Assembly: GCF_013314975.1 (NCBI RefSeq)
Contig: NZ_JABTYH010000019.1
Coordinates: 17,446-81,445, forward strand
Direction: 5' to 3'
Length of the DNA stretch: 64,000 bases
Source of the DNA: Pseudarthrobacter oxydans
Lineage (GTDB): Bacteria; Actinomycetota; Actinomycetes; Actinomycetales; Micrococcaceae
Part shown: positions 44,531-53,653 of the stretch, in pieces
How positions within the stretch are numbered: position 1 is the first letter of the stretch
Layout of the letters: each line of letters opens with the position of its first letter
Program-made: the position numbers and the translations under genes
The notes under the pieces: model-generated
What the model was told of the DNA's origin: nothing
Databases searched by the model: none
What the model saw: the letters and a program-made list of their open reading frames with translations, nothing else

Positions 44531-45517
44531 ATGAGTTCGCCAGCTTCCCGCCCAGTCCCTCCTGCCGCTGCCAACCTGCTTAACCTGCGCGGCGCCGTCG
44601 ATCTTTCCAGCCTGAAGCAGCGCCCGGCCTCACCGGCTTCACCGGCCGGGACCGGAACGCCGCAGGAAGGCGCCCAGCCGGGTGCCGCTCCCGGCGCCCA
44701 GGAACTGAAGGTCAACGTCACCGAGGGCAACTTCCAGCAGCTCGTGGAGCTGTCGGCGCAGGTGCCTGTGGTGTTCGCCCTGTGGGCCTCCTACTCGCCG
44801 GAGTCGGCAGCCGTGCTCGAGGTCCTGGAGCGGGTGGTTGGCGGCTACGGCGGCCGGCTGGTCCTTGGCTCCGCGGACATCGAAGCCTTCCCGCAGCTTG
44901 CCCAGGCCTTCCAGGTGCAGGCCGTCCCCACTGCTGTGGCCGTCCTCAAGGGCCAGCCGGTGCCGCTTTTCCAGGGCAGCGCCGACGAGCAGCAGGTGCG
45001 CAGCCTGTTTGACGAACTGCTGAAAGTAGCCGCGGCGAACGGCGTGACCGGGAGCCTGGGAGCCGGAGGGGCGGAAGAGGACGCTCCCGCGCCGCTGCCG
45101 CCGCTGCACCAGGCCGCGTTCGACGCCATCGAAGCGGGAGATTATGCTGCTGCGGCAGAGGCGTACCGCCAGGCGCTGACCGAGATGCCCGCGGACCATG
45201 AGGCCAAGGCAGGACTTGCCCAGGTGGAGCTGATGGGGAGGCTCCAGCCGCTTTCTGCCCAGGACAGCGAAGCCCTGCGCACGCTCGCGGCCAACGAGCC
45301 GGACAACCTTGAGGCCCAGCTGGGGGTGGCAGACCTTGATGTGGCCGGCGGCCACGTGGAGGATGCGCTGAGCCGGCTGGTCTCCTTCATCGGCAGGAAC
45401 TTCGGCCCGGAGCGTGAGGCTGCCCGCGTCCGGCTTCTGGAGCTGTTCGACGTAGTGGGCGCCGCGGACGAACGGGTGGCCAAGGCGCGCCAGGCCCTCG
45501 CGAGGGTGCTCTTCTAG
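44531..45517 (+). CDS. Thioredoxin-fold/TPR co-chaperone, YbbN (CnoX)-like
   Basis: A 328-residue protein. A disordered N-terminus of about 55 residues is followed by a thioredoxin domain (about 58-170) and TPR-like helices (about 195-328, LHQAAFDAIEAGDYAAAAEA then DHEAKAGLAQ). The active-site position reads FALWASYSPES, so both redox cysteines are missing and the domain should act in binding rather than disulfide exchange. YbbN/CnoX proteins hold clients for chaperonins and help replication proteins. The stop overlaps the OYE gene start (TAGTG). Confidence 0.88.
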   Translation: MSSPASRPVPPAAANLLNLRGAVDLSSLKQRPASPASPAGTGTPQEGAQPGAAPGAQELKVNVTEGNFQQLVELSAQVPVVFALWASYSPESAAVLEVLERVVGGYGGRLVLGSADIEAFPQLAQAFQVQAVPTAVAVLKGQPVPLFQGSADEQQVRSLFDELLKVAAANGVTGSLGAGGAEEDAPAPLPPLHQAAFDAIEAGDYAAAAEAYRQALTEMPADHEAKAGLAQVELMGRLQPLSAQDSEALRTLAANEPDNLEAQLGVADLDVAGGHVEDALSRLVSFIGRNFGPEREAARVRLLELFDVVGAADERVAKARQALARVLF

Positions 45518-46614
45518 TGCCGGCGCTGTTCCAGCCCCTGCGGCTCCGCTCGCTGGAGCTGCAGCACCGGGGCTGGGTGTCGCCGATGTGCCAGTACAGC
45601 TGCGATCCCGACGACGCCCCGGGAGTCCCGAACGACTGGCACCTGATGCATCTGGGGTCCTTCGCTGCCGGCGGCGCGGCGCTGATCCTGACCGAAGCCG
45701 CCGCCGTGAACGCGGAAGGCCGGATCAGCCCCCGCGACGCCGGCCTCTACAACAGCGGGCAGGCCGAAGCGTGGCAGCGGATCACCTCCTTCGTCCACCG
45801 GCACGGCGCCGCAGGGGCCAAGATCGGCGTGCAGCTTGCCCATGCCGGCAGGAAGGCGTCCACTTACTGGCCCTTTTCCGGCAAGCGCGGCAGCGTTCCG
45901 GAGTCCGACGGCGGCTGGACCACTGTGGGGCCCTCACCGTTGGCCTTCGAAGGGTACGCCAGCCCCGCGGCGATGGGCGCGGACCAGATCAGCGGCGTGG
46001 TGCGCGACTTCGCCGACGCCGCCGTGCGGGCGGTGGACGCGGGCTTTGACACCATCGAGATCCACGGTGCCCACGGGTACCTCCTGCACCAGTTCCAAAG
46101 CCCGCTGATCAACACGCGGACCGATGCCTGGGGCGGCGACGAAACGGGCCGGAACCGGCTGATGCTGACTGTGGTTGACGCCGTCCGAGCCGTCATACCG
46201 GAGTCCATGCCGCTGCTCCTGAGGATCTCCGCCAGCGACTGGGCCGAAGGCGGCGTGGATCTGGCCGCTTCCGTCCGCCTGGCACGGCAGGCCGCCGAAC
46301 ACGGTGTGGACCTCATCGATGTGTCCAGCGGTGGTGCCGTTGCCCACCAGCAGATCAAAGCCGGCCCCGGCTACCAGACCGGATTTTCAGCGGCCATCCG
46401 GAAGGAAGCCGGTGTGGCCACCGGCACCGTGGGCCTGCTGACTTCGGCAGGCCAGGCCGAACATGCCGTCGCCACGGGACAGGCTGACGGCGTCCTCATC
46501 GCGAGGGCAGCGCTGCGGGACCCGCACTGGTGGCTGAGGGCCGCCTTCGAGCTGGGCCACGACCTTGCGTGGCCTCCGCAGTACGAGCGCGCCGTTCCGC
46601 GGCGCACCTTCTGA
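45517..46614 (+). CDS. NADH:flavin oxidoreductase, Old Yellow Enzyme family (YqjM-like)
   Basis: A 365-residue FMN-dependent ene-reductase with a TIM barrel. The YqjM-class cysteine is Cys25 in VSPMCQYSC, the substrate-binding His pair is in EIHGAHGYLLHQF, and QLAHAGRKAS is another family block. It reduces activated C=C bonds or nitro compounds using NAD(P)H; in YqjM relatives the cysteine tunes redox state. GTG 45517 overlaps the preceding stop, so it is co-translated with the YbbN-like protein. Confidence 0.93.
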   Translation: MPALFQPLRLRSLELQHRGWVSPMCQYSCDPDDAPGVPNDWHLMHLGSFAAGGAALILTEAAAVNAEGRISPRDAGLYNSGQAEAWQRITSFVHRHGAAGAKIGVQLAHAGRKASTYWPFSGKRGSVPESDGGWTTVGPSPLAFEGYASPAAMGADQISGVVRDFADAAVRAVDAGFDTIEIHGAHGYLLHQFQSPLINTRTDAWGGDETGRNRLMLTVVDAVRAVIPESMPLLLRISASDWAEGGVDLAASVRLARQAAEHGVDLIDVSSGGAVAHQQIKAGPGYQTGFSAAIRKEAGVATGTVGLLTSAGQAEHAVATGQADGVLIARAALRDPHWWLRAAFELGHDLAWPPQYERAVPRRTF

Positions 46615-46624
46615 TGGTCCCGTG

Positions 46625-46960
46625 ATGGCCGGCCGGGACCGCCGCACTGCGCCAAAGTCCGCGCCGGTTCCCCAGGGGACGCCGGCCCGTGGGAGGGAGC
46701 CGGCGCCGGGCGGCGGGGTCGACCAGCAGCTGGAAGCCGCCATCCTGGAACTGCTGGCCAACAGGGCCGCCACATCCACCATCTGCCCGTCGGAAGCCGC
46801 CCGCGCTGTCGGTGGCGGGACGTGGCGTGACCTCATGGAGCCGGCCCGCAGGGCTGCGCGGCGGCTGGTCGACGCAGGCGAGGTCCAGGTCACCCAGGGC
46901 GGCTCGGTGGTGGACCCCGCCACGGCCAAGGGGCCCATCCGTATCCGGAAGGCGCGGTAG
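46625..46960 (+). CDS. DUF3253 protein
   Basis: A 111-residue protein. A disordered Arg/Pro/Gly-rich N-terminus is followed by a winged-helix-like domain of about 75 residues (QLEAAILELLANRAATSTIC, PSEAARAVGGGTWRDLM, ARRLVDAGEVQVTQGG). DUF3253 proteins are short, of unknown function, and the fold hints at DNA binding. A GTG one codon earlier is possible. It follows the OYE gene by 10 nt. Confidence 0.85.
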   Translation: MAGRDRRTAPKSAPVPQGTPARGREPAPGGGVDQQLEAAILELLANRAATSTICPSEAARAVGGGTWRDLMEPARRAARRLVDAGEVQVTQGGSVVDPATAKGPIRIRKAR

Positions 46961-47062
46961 GTACCCCGGCACGATGTCGCCGGACAGCGTCCCACCGGAG
47001 GCAGTTTCCTACGCCTTTCCAGCTACTCCTCCGGGAGGACCCCGCAGCGGCGGCCCGAGGGC

Positions 47063-47068
47063 TAGTCT
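47063..47068 (+). promoter_or_regulatory. Leaderless -10 box TAGTCT for ABC transporter operon
   Basis: TAGTCT ends 6 nt before ATG 47075 and supports the long N-terminal version of the ATPase. Confidence 0.55.
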
Positions 47069-47074
47069 GGCTTC

Positions 47075-47950
47075 ATGACTGCCCCGCAACCTGATCCGGC
47101 ACTGCACCCCGACCCGGTAATGCGCCCCGACACGGCCCCGCAACCAGACCATGCACTGGACTCCCCGCCGGGTCTGCACCCAGGAGCTGCGCCGCAGGTG
47201 CCGGCCTTGTCCATCCGCGGGCTCGCCAAGCGGTTCGGCGGAAAGATCGCTGTGGACGGCATCAGCCTTGACGTGCCGGCCGGATCCTTCTACGGCATTG
47301 TGGGCCCCAACGGTGCCGGCAAGACCACCACGCTGTCCATGGCAACCGGCCTCCTGCGTCCGGACTTCGGGACAGCTGCAGTCCACGGCGTGGACGTCTG
47401 GCAGCGGCCGCTGGAGGCGAAGAGGCTGATGGGCATCCTGCCGGACGGGGTGCGGCTGTTCGACCGGCTCACCGGCGAACAGCTCATCACGTATGCAGGG
47501 CTGTTGCGCGGAATGGACCGGGAGACGGTGGCCACCCGCGTTGCGGACCTCCTCGCCGCCATGGATCTCCAGGAGGACGCCGGCACCCTGGTGGTGGACT
47601 ACTCCGCGGGCATGACCAAGAAGATCGCGCTGGCCTCCGCCCTCATCCACGCACCCCGGCTGCTGGTCCTGGACGAACCCTTCGAAGCGGTGGACCCGGT
47701 TTCCGCGGCCAACATCCGTTCCATCCTTGACAGCTACGTCGCCTCGGGCGGCACGGTCATCGTGTCCAGCCACGTCATGGACCTGGTCCAGCGCATGTGC
47801 GACCACGTGGCAGTAGTGGCCAACGGACGCCTGCTCGCCGCCGGCACCGTCGACCAGGTGCGCGCCGGGGCCTCGCTGGAGGACCGGTTCGTGCAGCTGG
47901 TGGGCGGCCGCAGCCACACGGAAGGGCTGGAATGGTTGCGCACCTTCTAA
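47075..47950 (+). CDS. ABC transporter ATP-binding protein
   Basis: A 291-residue ABC ATPase. The first 45 residues are a Pro/His/Asp-rich unusual extension (PQPDPALHPDP repeated in variant form), then the domain begins at ALSIRGLAKRFGGK. Walker A is GPNGAGKTTTLSMA and Walker B LLVLDEPFEAVDPVS; the signature reads YSAGMTKKIALASAL instead of LSGGQ, a form common in ABC-2 type exporters of small drugs or peptides. It overlaps the permease gene by 19 nt. The transported compound is unknown. Confidence 0.92.
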   Translation: MTAPQPDPALHPDPVMRPDTAPQPDHALDSPPGLHPGAAPQVPALSIRGLAKRFGGKIAVDGISLDVPAGSFYGIVGPNGAGKTTTLSMATGLLRPDFGTAAVHGVDVWQRPLEAKRLMGILPDGVRLFDRLTGEQLITYAGLLRGMDRETVATRVADLLAAMDLQEDAGTLVVDYSAGMTKKIALASALIHAPRLLVLDEPFEAVDPVSAANIRSILDSYVASGGTVIVSSHVMDLVQRMCDHVAVVANGRLLAAGTVDQVRAGASLEDRFVQLVGGRSHTEGLEWLRTF

Positions 47951-49503
47951 GGCTCAAGCTGACACTGCTGCGCAACGGCCTGCGGCGCAGCCCGTGGCAA
48001 CTGGTGGGAATGGCCTTCGCCGGGCTCTACGCACTGGGGATGGTGGCAACGCTTGTGATGGCACTGGTGATGCTGCGCAACGCACCGCACGACCTTGCCC
48101 AGACCGCCGTGGTCCTCGGCGGATCCGCCGCCATCCTGGGCTGGGGCATCGTGCCGGTGGTGGCCTCTGCCACGGACATGACCCTGGATCCCGCACGGTT
48201 CACCACCTTCGCGATCCCCATGCGTCAGATGCTGGCGGGACTGGCGCTGGGCGGTCTCATCGGCATCCCGGGACTGGCCACTTCGCTGGTGGCGCTGTCC
48301 ACGGTGGCCACCTGGTCCCACGGTGTCCTTCCTGCGCTCGCCGCGTTCGCGGGGGCAGTGCTGGGCGTACTGACCTGCGTGGTGCTCGCCAAAGTGGTGA
48401 CCACCGCAACGGCAAGCCTGGCCGCATCGCGGCGGTTCAAGGACGTCAGCGCCATCGCGTTCATGGTGCCGCTGGTGTTGATGGGGCCCATTGTGGCCGG
48501 AATAGGCCAGGGCCTCTCAGCCTCCACCGGGTTCCTGCCCGGCTTTGCCAGGACGCTGTCGTGGACGCCGCTGGGCGCACCGTGGTCGCTGGGCGGTGAT
48601 GTGGCAGCCGGGCAGCCGGGGCAGGCGGCATTGAAGCTGCTGGTATCCGTTGCAGCGCTGGCCGCGCTCGCGTGGGCGTGGAAGTCCCTGTTGGAACGGG
48701 CGCTGGTGACTCCGCCGTACGCGGGCAGCGGCAGGCGCAAAGGCGGCAGGCTCGGACTGCTGGGAGTGCTGCCTGCCACTCCGGCCGGTGCGGTGATGGC
48801 GAGGTCCCTCACGTACTGGTTCCGGGATCCACGGTATTCAGGATCCCTTGTGGTGATTCCCCTGCTTCCGGTGGTGCTCGCCTTCCAGGGCAGCCAGGCC
48901 GGGGACTTCACCAGCCTGGGCATACTTGCCCCGCTCTCCGCCTTCATCCTCGCCTGGTCCATCTCCGCGGACGTGTCCTACGACAACACCGCTTTCGCCC
49001 TGCACCTTGCCGCCGGTGTCAGGGGAGTGGCGGACCGGCTGGGCCGCGCCCTGGCCTGCCTGGCCTTCGCATTGCCGGTGGTGCTGGTGTTCGCCCTCGG
49101 GTATTCCGCCCTGACAGGGGACTGGGCGGGCCTGCCCGGCCAGCTGGGCCTGAGCCTGGGCATCCTGTTCACCGGGCTGGGACTGTCGTCGGTGGTTTCG
49201 GCCCGTTATACCGTGGCCGTTCCGCTGCCGGGCGACAGCCCGTTCAAGAAGCCGCCCGGCAACGTGGGCCAGACCCTCGCCGTACAGTTCGGAGGGCTGC
49301 TGGTCCTCATGGTCCTGGTCTTGCCCCAGGCAGGGCTCCTGGTTGCCCAAGTGGTCACCGGCAACTACCTCTTCGGGTGGATCAACCTCTCCGCGGGAAC
49401 GGTCCTGGGCCTGGTCCTGTTTGTCCTGGGCGTCAGGCTGGGCGGAAAATGGCTGGACGCCCGCGGGCCCGAGCTCCTGGCCCAGGTGTCCGTCAACCGC
49501 TGA
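47932..49503 (+). CDS. ABC-2-type transporter permease
   Basis: A 523-residue integral membrane protein with roughly ten to twelve helices, beginning MVAHLLRLKLTLLRNGLRRS. It is the partner of the ATPase just upstream, with which it overlaps. The duplicated organisation (two similar halves of about 250 residues) suggests a fused permease. No substrate can be named. The nagB gene follows 22 nt later with its own ribosome binding site. Confidence 0.85.
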   Translation: MVAHLLRLKLTLLRNGLRRSPWQLVGMAFAGLYALGMVATLVMALVMLRNAPHDLAQTAVVLGGSAAILGWGIVPVVASATDMTLDPARFTTFAIPMRQMLAGLALGGLIGIPGLATSLVALSTVATWSHGVLPALAAFAGAVLGVLTCVVLAKVVTTATASLAASRRFKDVSAIAFMVPLVLMGPIVAGIGQGLSASTGFLPGFARTLSWTPLGAPWSLGGDVAAGQPGQAALKLLVSVAALAALAWAWKSLLERALVTPPYAGSGRRKGGRLGLLGVLPATPAGAVMARSLTYWFRDPRYSGSLVVIPLLPVVLAFQGSQAGDFTSLGILAPLSAFILAWSISADVSYDNTAFALHLAAGVRGVADRLGRALACLAFALPVVLVFALGYSALTGDWAGLPGQLGLSLGILFTGLGLSSVVSARYTVAVPLPGDSPFKKPPGNVGQTLAVQFGGLLVLMVLVLPQAGLLVAQVVTGNYLFGWINLSAGTVLGLVLFVLGVRLGGKWLDARGPELLAQVSVNR

Positions 49504-49525
49504 CCAGCTTTCGGAAGGAACCAGC

Positions 49526-50308
49526 ATGGAAGTCGTCATCCTCAACGGCAGCAAACAGATTGCCAGGCTTGCCGCCGATGCCGTCGAGGACGTGCTCCGG
49601 CGCAAACCCGATGCCGTCCTCGGCCTGGCGACGGGTTCGACCCCGCTTCCGGTCTACGATGAGCTGGCTGCCCGCCATGAGCGGGACGGCCTGGACTTCA
49701 GCTGGGCCTCAGGTTTTGCCCTGGACGAGTACGTGGGACTTCCACCAGGGCACCCCGAGTCCTACCGGGAAGTGGTCCGCCGGGAGTTCACCAACCGGGT
49801 CAACATCCGGCCTGAGAACGTCCACGGACCGGACGGTGCCGCCGCGGACATCCCGGCTGCCTGCCGCGCCTACGAGGAGGCGATCGCGGCTGCCGGCGGA
49901 GTGGACCTGCAGATCCTCGGGGTGGGAACGGACGGCCACATCGCCTTCAACGAACCGGGATCCTCCTTCGCTTCCAGGACCCGCATCAAGAGCCTCCTCG
50001 AACAGACCCGCAGGGACAATGCCCGGTTCTTCTCCAGCCTGGCGGATGTCCCGCACCACGTCCTCACCCAGGGGCTGGGAACCATCATGGACGCACGGCA
50101 CGTCATCCTGCTGGCAACCGGCGCGCGGAAGGCCCAGGCTGTCCGGGATTTCGTGGAGGGCCCCGTCGCCGCCATCTGCCCGGCGTCGATCCTGCAGTTC
50201 CACCCGCACGCCACCGTCCTGCTGGACGAGGCTGCGGCGTCGGCACTGAAACTGGCGGATTTCTACCGCCACACCTACGACCACAAGCCCTCCTGGCAGG
50301 GGATTTAG
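49526..50308 (+). CDS. nagB: Glucosamine-6-phosphate deaminase
   Basis: A 260-residue enzyme converting glucosamine-6-phosphate to fructose-6-phosphate and ammonia, feeding amino sugars into glycolysis. GLATGSTPLPVYDEL is the phosphate loop, FALDEYVGL holds the catalytic Asp67 and Glu68, and GVGTDGHIAFNEPGSSF the catalytic histidine region. ATG 49526 follows GGAAGGAACCAGC. No other nag gene is in view. Confidence 0.95.
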   Translation: MEVVILNGSKQIARLAADAVEDVLRRKPDAVLGLATGSTPLPVYDELAARHERDGLDFSWASGFALDEYVGLPPGHPESYREVVRREFTNRVNIRPENVHGPDGAAADIPAACRAYEEAIAAAGGVDLQILGVGTDGHIAFNEPGSSFASRTRIKSLLEQTRRDNARFFSSLADVPHHVLTQGLGTIMDARHVILLATGARKAQAVRDFVEGPVAAICPASILQFHPHATVLLDEAAASALKLADFYRHTYDHKPSWQGI

Positions 50309-50401
50309 CCCGACCCGCCCGCTGCCGGCGCACGCCGCCGCAAAGTCCGACGGCGGCTGGCGGGGGCGCGCCGCCGTCGAACGTCCGGGCGGTGGAACAG
50401 C

Positions 50402-50407
50402 TAAGAT
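50402..50407 (+). promoter_or_regulatory. Leaderless -10 box TAAGAT
   Basis: TAAGAT ends 7 nt before ATG 50415 and overlaps the upstream in-frame ATG at 50406, which would then not be transcribed. It therefore decides the start. Confidence 0.55.
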
Positions 50408-50414
50408 GGTTGGC

Positions 50415-50747
50415 ATGACTAGCACGACGGACCCTCTCGAAAACGACCCGATGCGCGAGCTTTCCGGGGCTGGAACGTCCACAGCCACCATTGAGCGCGA
50501 GGAACTGCGCCAGGAAGTGGAGCCCGGGGACCGGGAACGCTTTTCGCACTACGTGCGCAAGGAAAAGATCATGGAGTCCGCGCTGACCGGGGAACCCGTC
50601 ATCGCGTTGTGCGGCAAGGTCTGGACGCCGGGACGGGATCCGCAGAAGTTCCCGGTCTGCCCGATGTGCAAGGAGGTCTATGAAGGCCTCCGCCCGGGCA
50701 ACGACGGCGGCAAGGGTCCCGGAGGGGACTCGGGCAACAACAAATAG
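50415..50747 (+). CDS. DUF3039 protein
   Basis: A 110-residue protein. The middle part EPGDRERFSHYVRKEKIMES is followed by ALCGKVWTPGRDPQKFPVCPMCKEVYEGL, with Cys residues able to form a zinc site (CGK ... CPMC), and a Gly/Asn-rich tail. DUF3039 is an actinobacterial family of unknown role, typically adjacent to an XPB-like helicase as here; the stop overlaps the helicase GTG (TAGTG). Coupled translation suggests that the two proteins act together. Confidence 0.88.
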   Translation: MTSTTDPLENDPMRELSGAGTSTATIEREELRQEVEPGDRERFSHYVRKEKIMESALTGEPVIALCGKVWTPGRDPQKFPVCPMCKEVYEGLRPGNDGGKGPGGDSGNNK

Positions 50748-52528
50748 TGACGGAGACGCTCTTTGGCGGCCCCACCCTGCCTCCGGCCTATCCGGAACGT
50801 GCAGCCTGGGGAACCGCCCCGAAACTCCGTGCCTGGCAGCAGGAAGCCCTGGACCTGTACCTGCGCAACAGCCCGCGCGACTTCCTCGCCGTGGCAACGC
50901 CCGGCGCCGGCAAGACCACCTTCGCGCTGCGGGTGGCGTCCACGCTCATCGACTCCGGCGCCGTTAACAGGGTGACCATCGTGGCGCCCACCGACCACCT
51001 GAAGCGGCAGTGGGCGGATGCGGCGGCAAAGGTGGGCATCGCCATCGACCCCAACTTCAAGAACTCCGACGGCCAGCACGGCCGCGGCTTCATCGGCGTT
51101 GCCGTCACCTATGCGCAGGTGGCCAGCAAGCCGCTGCTCCACCGCGCCAAGACGGAAGCTGCGCGCACGCTGGTGATCCTTGACGAGATCCACCACGGCG
51201 GCGAGGCACTGTCCTGGGGCGACGGGCTGCGCGAAGCCTTCGACCCCGCGGTCAGGCGGCTCTCGCTGACGGGAACGCCGTTCCGTTCCGACACCTCTCC
51301 CATTCCCTTCGTCGAATATGCCCAGGACCGGGACGGCATCCGCCGCTCCAAGGCCGACTACACCTACGGGTACGGCAATGCGCTGCGCGACCACGTGGTC
51401 CGCCCGGTGATGTTCATGGCCTATTCGGGGCAGATGCGGTGGCGGACCAGCGCCGGCGAGGAGATGGCGGCGTCGCTGGGTGAGGCCGCGGTGACCAAGG
51501 ACATCACGTCCCACGCCTGGCGCACCGCCCTGAACCCCGCAGGCGAGTGGATTCCGGCTGTGCTTGCGGGCGCGGACAAGCGCCTCAGCGAGGTGCGCCG
51601 CACCGTTCCCGACGCCGGCGGGCTGGTGATTGCCACGGATCACGAGGATGCCCGTGCGTATGCCGGACAGCTCAAGAGGATCACGGGGGAGTCGCCCACG
51701 GTCATCCTTTCCGATGACGCGAAGGCGTCGAGCAAGATCGAGGAATTCACCGCCAGCGATAAACGCTGGATGGTGGCCGTCCGGATGGTGTCCGAGGGCG
51801 TGGACGTGCCGCGGCTTTCCGTCGGCGTGTATGCCACATCGACTTCAACGCCGCTGTTTTTCGCCCAGGCGGTGGGCCGCTTCGTGCGTGCCCGCAAGCG
51901 GGGCGAAACGGCGTCGGTCTTCCTGCCCTCGGTGCCGCAGCTGATGGCCCTTGCCAACTCCATGGAGGCGGAACGGGACCACGCTTTGGACCGCCCGGAG
52001 AAGGAAGACGCGGACGGCCTGTTCAATCCCGAGGACTCGCTGATGGCAGAGGCCAACCGCGAGGACAAGGCGTCGGACAGCCTCACCAAGGGCAAGTTCG
52101 AGGCATTGGATTCACAGGCATCCTTTGACCGTGTGCTGTTCGACGGCGGCGAGTTCGGCACCGGTGGCGAGGTGGGGTCCGACGACGAGATGGACTTCCT
52201 GGGCATTCCCGGGCTGCTGGACGCTGAGCAGGTGGGCACGTTGTTGCGGCAGCGCCAGCATGAGCAGCTGAACCGCAAGAACCGGAAGGCTCCTGCGGCG
52301 GCGGAAACCCCGGCACCGGCCGTCCCGGACCACCGGATGCTGATGGACCTCCGCAACGAGCTGGCCAAAAACGTGGCCGCCTGGTCTGCCCGCACGGGTA
52401 CCCCCCACGGGGTGGTGCACACCAAGCTGCGGACAGTGTGCGGCGGACCGCCCGTGGCCCAGGCGAACGAGGAGCAGCTGCAGTCGCGCCTGCGGAAACT
52501 CCAGGACTGGTTCATCGGCCGGAAATAG
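50747..52528 (+). CDS. Superfamily 2 DEAD/DEAH-type helicase, XPB-like
   Basis: A 593-residue SF2 ATPase. Walker A ATPGAGKTTFALRV, Walker B LVILDEIHHGG, motif III LTGTPFRSD and motif VI QAVGRFVRAR are clear. The C-terminal 150 residues are less conserved and include a Lys/Arg-rich segment (QRQHEQLNRKNRKAP). Annotated relatives are called DNA repair helicases; direct evidence for a repair role is lacking. GTG 50747 overlaps the DUF3039 stop. It converges on the CbbX-like gene. Confidence 0.93.
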   Translation: MTETLFGGPTLPPAYPERAAWGTAPKLRAWQQEALDLYLRNSPRDFLAVATPGAGKTTFALRVASTLIDSGAVNRVTIVAPTDHLKRQWADAAAKVGIAIDPNFKNSDGQHGRGFIGVAVTYAQVASKPLLHRAKTEAARTLVILDEIHHGGEALSWGDGLREAFDPAVRRLSLTGTPFRSDTSPIPFVEYAQDRDGIRRSKADYTYGYGNALRDHVVRPVMFMAYSGQMRWRTSAGEEMAASLGEAAVTKDITSHAWRTALNPAGEWIPAVLAGADKRLSEVRRTVPDAGGLVIATDHEDARAYAGQLKRITGESPTVILSDDAKASSKIEEFTASDKRWMVAVRMVSEGVDVPRLSVGVYATSTSTPLFFAQAVGRFVRARKRGETASVFLPSVPQLMALANSMEAERDHALDRPEKEDADGLFNPEDSLMAEANREDKASDSLTKGKFEALDSQASFDRVLFDGGEFGTGGEVGSDDEMDFLGIPGLLDAEQVGTLLRQRQHEQLNRKNRKAPAAAETPAPAVPDHRMLMDLRNELAKNVAAWSARTGTPHGVVHTKLRTVCGGPPVAQANEEQLQSRLRKLQDWFIGRK

Positions 52529-52606
52529 CGGCGCTGGCGACAAAGCAGGTCCGGTGCTTTGCGGACTGCTCCCCGAACGTCCGCCCGGCAGCCGCCGCAG
52601 ATCCAG

Positions 52607-53641
52607 TCAGGCCAGCCAGCGCCACCAGCGTGGCTGCTCCGGTTCGGGTGCCGGTTCCGGCTCCGGTTCCTCGCCCAGCGCCAGCGCGGCCTCGACGAGG
52701 TCGTCCGCTGTGAGAGTCATGACGGCCTCACGATCGAGGGCATCAAGACTGTGTTCCTCGTCGAGCGACAGCCGCAGCGCCTGGCGGTTGAGCGCCTGCT
52801 CGAACAGCGTGCGGGCGAACCGTGCGTTGCCGGAGTCCTCGCCCGCGTGGAGCCCGGTGAAGATGCGGCGCAGCATCTGGTCCGCATCCGGCTCCAGCCT
52901 GTACTCGTGCTGGGACAGCATCCGGTGGAAGATCGTCTGGAGTGCGTCGACTGAGTAGTCGGGGAACGTGATCTCGCGGGCGAACCGGGAGCGCAGTCCG
53001 GGGTTCGAGAGCAGGAATGCCTCCATCAGCCGCGGATACCCGGCCACGATCACGACCAGGCGGTGGCGGTGGTCCTCCATCCGTTTGAGAAGGACCTCGA
53101 TCGCCTCGGGGCCGAAGTCCATCCGGCCGTCCTCCGGTGCCAGCGCGTAGGCCTCGTCGATGAACAGGACGCCGTCGAGCGCACGCCGGATCACCCTGTC
53201 CGTCTTGATGGCGGTCGTGCCGACGTACTGCCCCACCAGGCCCGAACGGTCGACCTCGACCAGGTGGCCTTTCTGCAGCAGGCCGACCGCGCGGTACATC
53301 TCGGCCAGGAGCCGCGCCACGGTGGTCTTGCCCGTGCCCGGGTTTCCGAGGAAGACCAGATGCTGGGAGGTGGCCACCTCCGGCAGACCGTGCGCCTTAC
53401 GGCGGGCCTGGACCTGGAGCAGTGCCACGAGCGCCCGCACCTGTTCCTTCACTGTCTCCAGGCCGACCAGCGCGTCGAGCTCGGCCTGCACCTCGGACAG
53501 TGGCCGGGCCGGCCCGGGCCTCGGACCCACGAGATCGCCGACCAGGTCGTCGACGCGTTCCGAGCCGGGCAGCTTGAGCTGGTCGGCAAGGCGGCCGATG
53601 GTCTCGCGCAGGTCGTCGAGCGGATTGCGACTGGCAGCCAT
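52607..53641 (-). CDS. Orphan CbbX/EccA-like AAA ATPase
   Basis: A 344-residue AAA+ protein of the CbxX/CfqX (SpoVK, EccA C-terminal) type. An N-terminal segment of about 45 residues precedes the domain; Walker A GNPGTGKTT is at 99-107, Walker B VLFIDEAYAL at 158-167, and FARTLFEQALNRQ forms the sensor-2 region. The C-terminus is a Glu/Pro run ending in WWRWLA. CbbX remodels Rubisco and EccA serves type VII secretion, but neither Rubisco nor ESX genes lie nearby, so the client is unknown. TACAGT 6 nt before the ATG marks a leaderless promoter. Confidence 0.88.
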   Translation of the reverse strand: MAASRNPLDDLRETIGRLADQLKLPGSERVDDLVGDLVGPRPGPARPLSEVQAELDALVGLETVKEQVRALVALLQVQARRKAHGLPEVATSQHLVFLGNPGTGKTTVARLLAEMYRAVGLLQKGHLVEVDRSGLVGQYVGTTAIKTDRVIRRALDGVLFIDEAYALAPEDGRMDFGPEAIEVLLKRMEDHRHRLVVIVAGYPRLMEAFLLSNPGLRSRFAREITFPDYSVDALQTIFHRMLSQHEYRLEPDADQMLRRIFTGLHAGEDSGNARFARTLFEQALNRQALRLSLDEEHSLDALDREAVMTLTADDLVEAALALGEEPEPEPAPEPEQPRWWRWLA

Positions 53642-53647
53642 GCCTCC

Positions 53648-53653
53648 ACTGTA
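53648..53653 (-). promoter_or_regulatory. Leaderless -10 box TACAGT
   Basis: On the minus strand TACAGT is followed by GGAGGC and then ATG 53641, exactly 6 nt later. GGAGG is too close to the start for a normal Shine-Dalgarno interaction. Confidence 0.55.
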
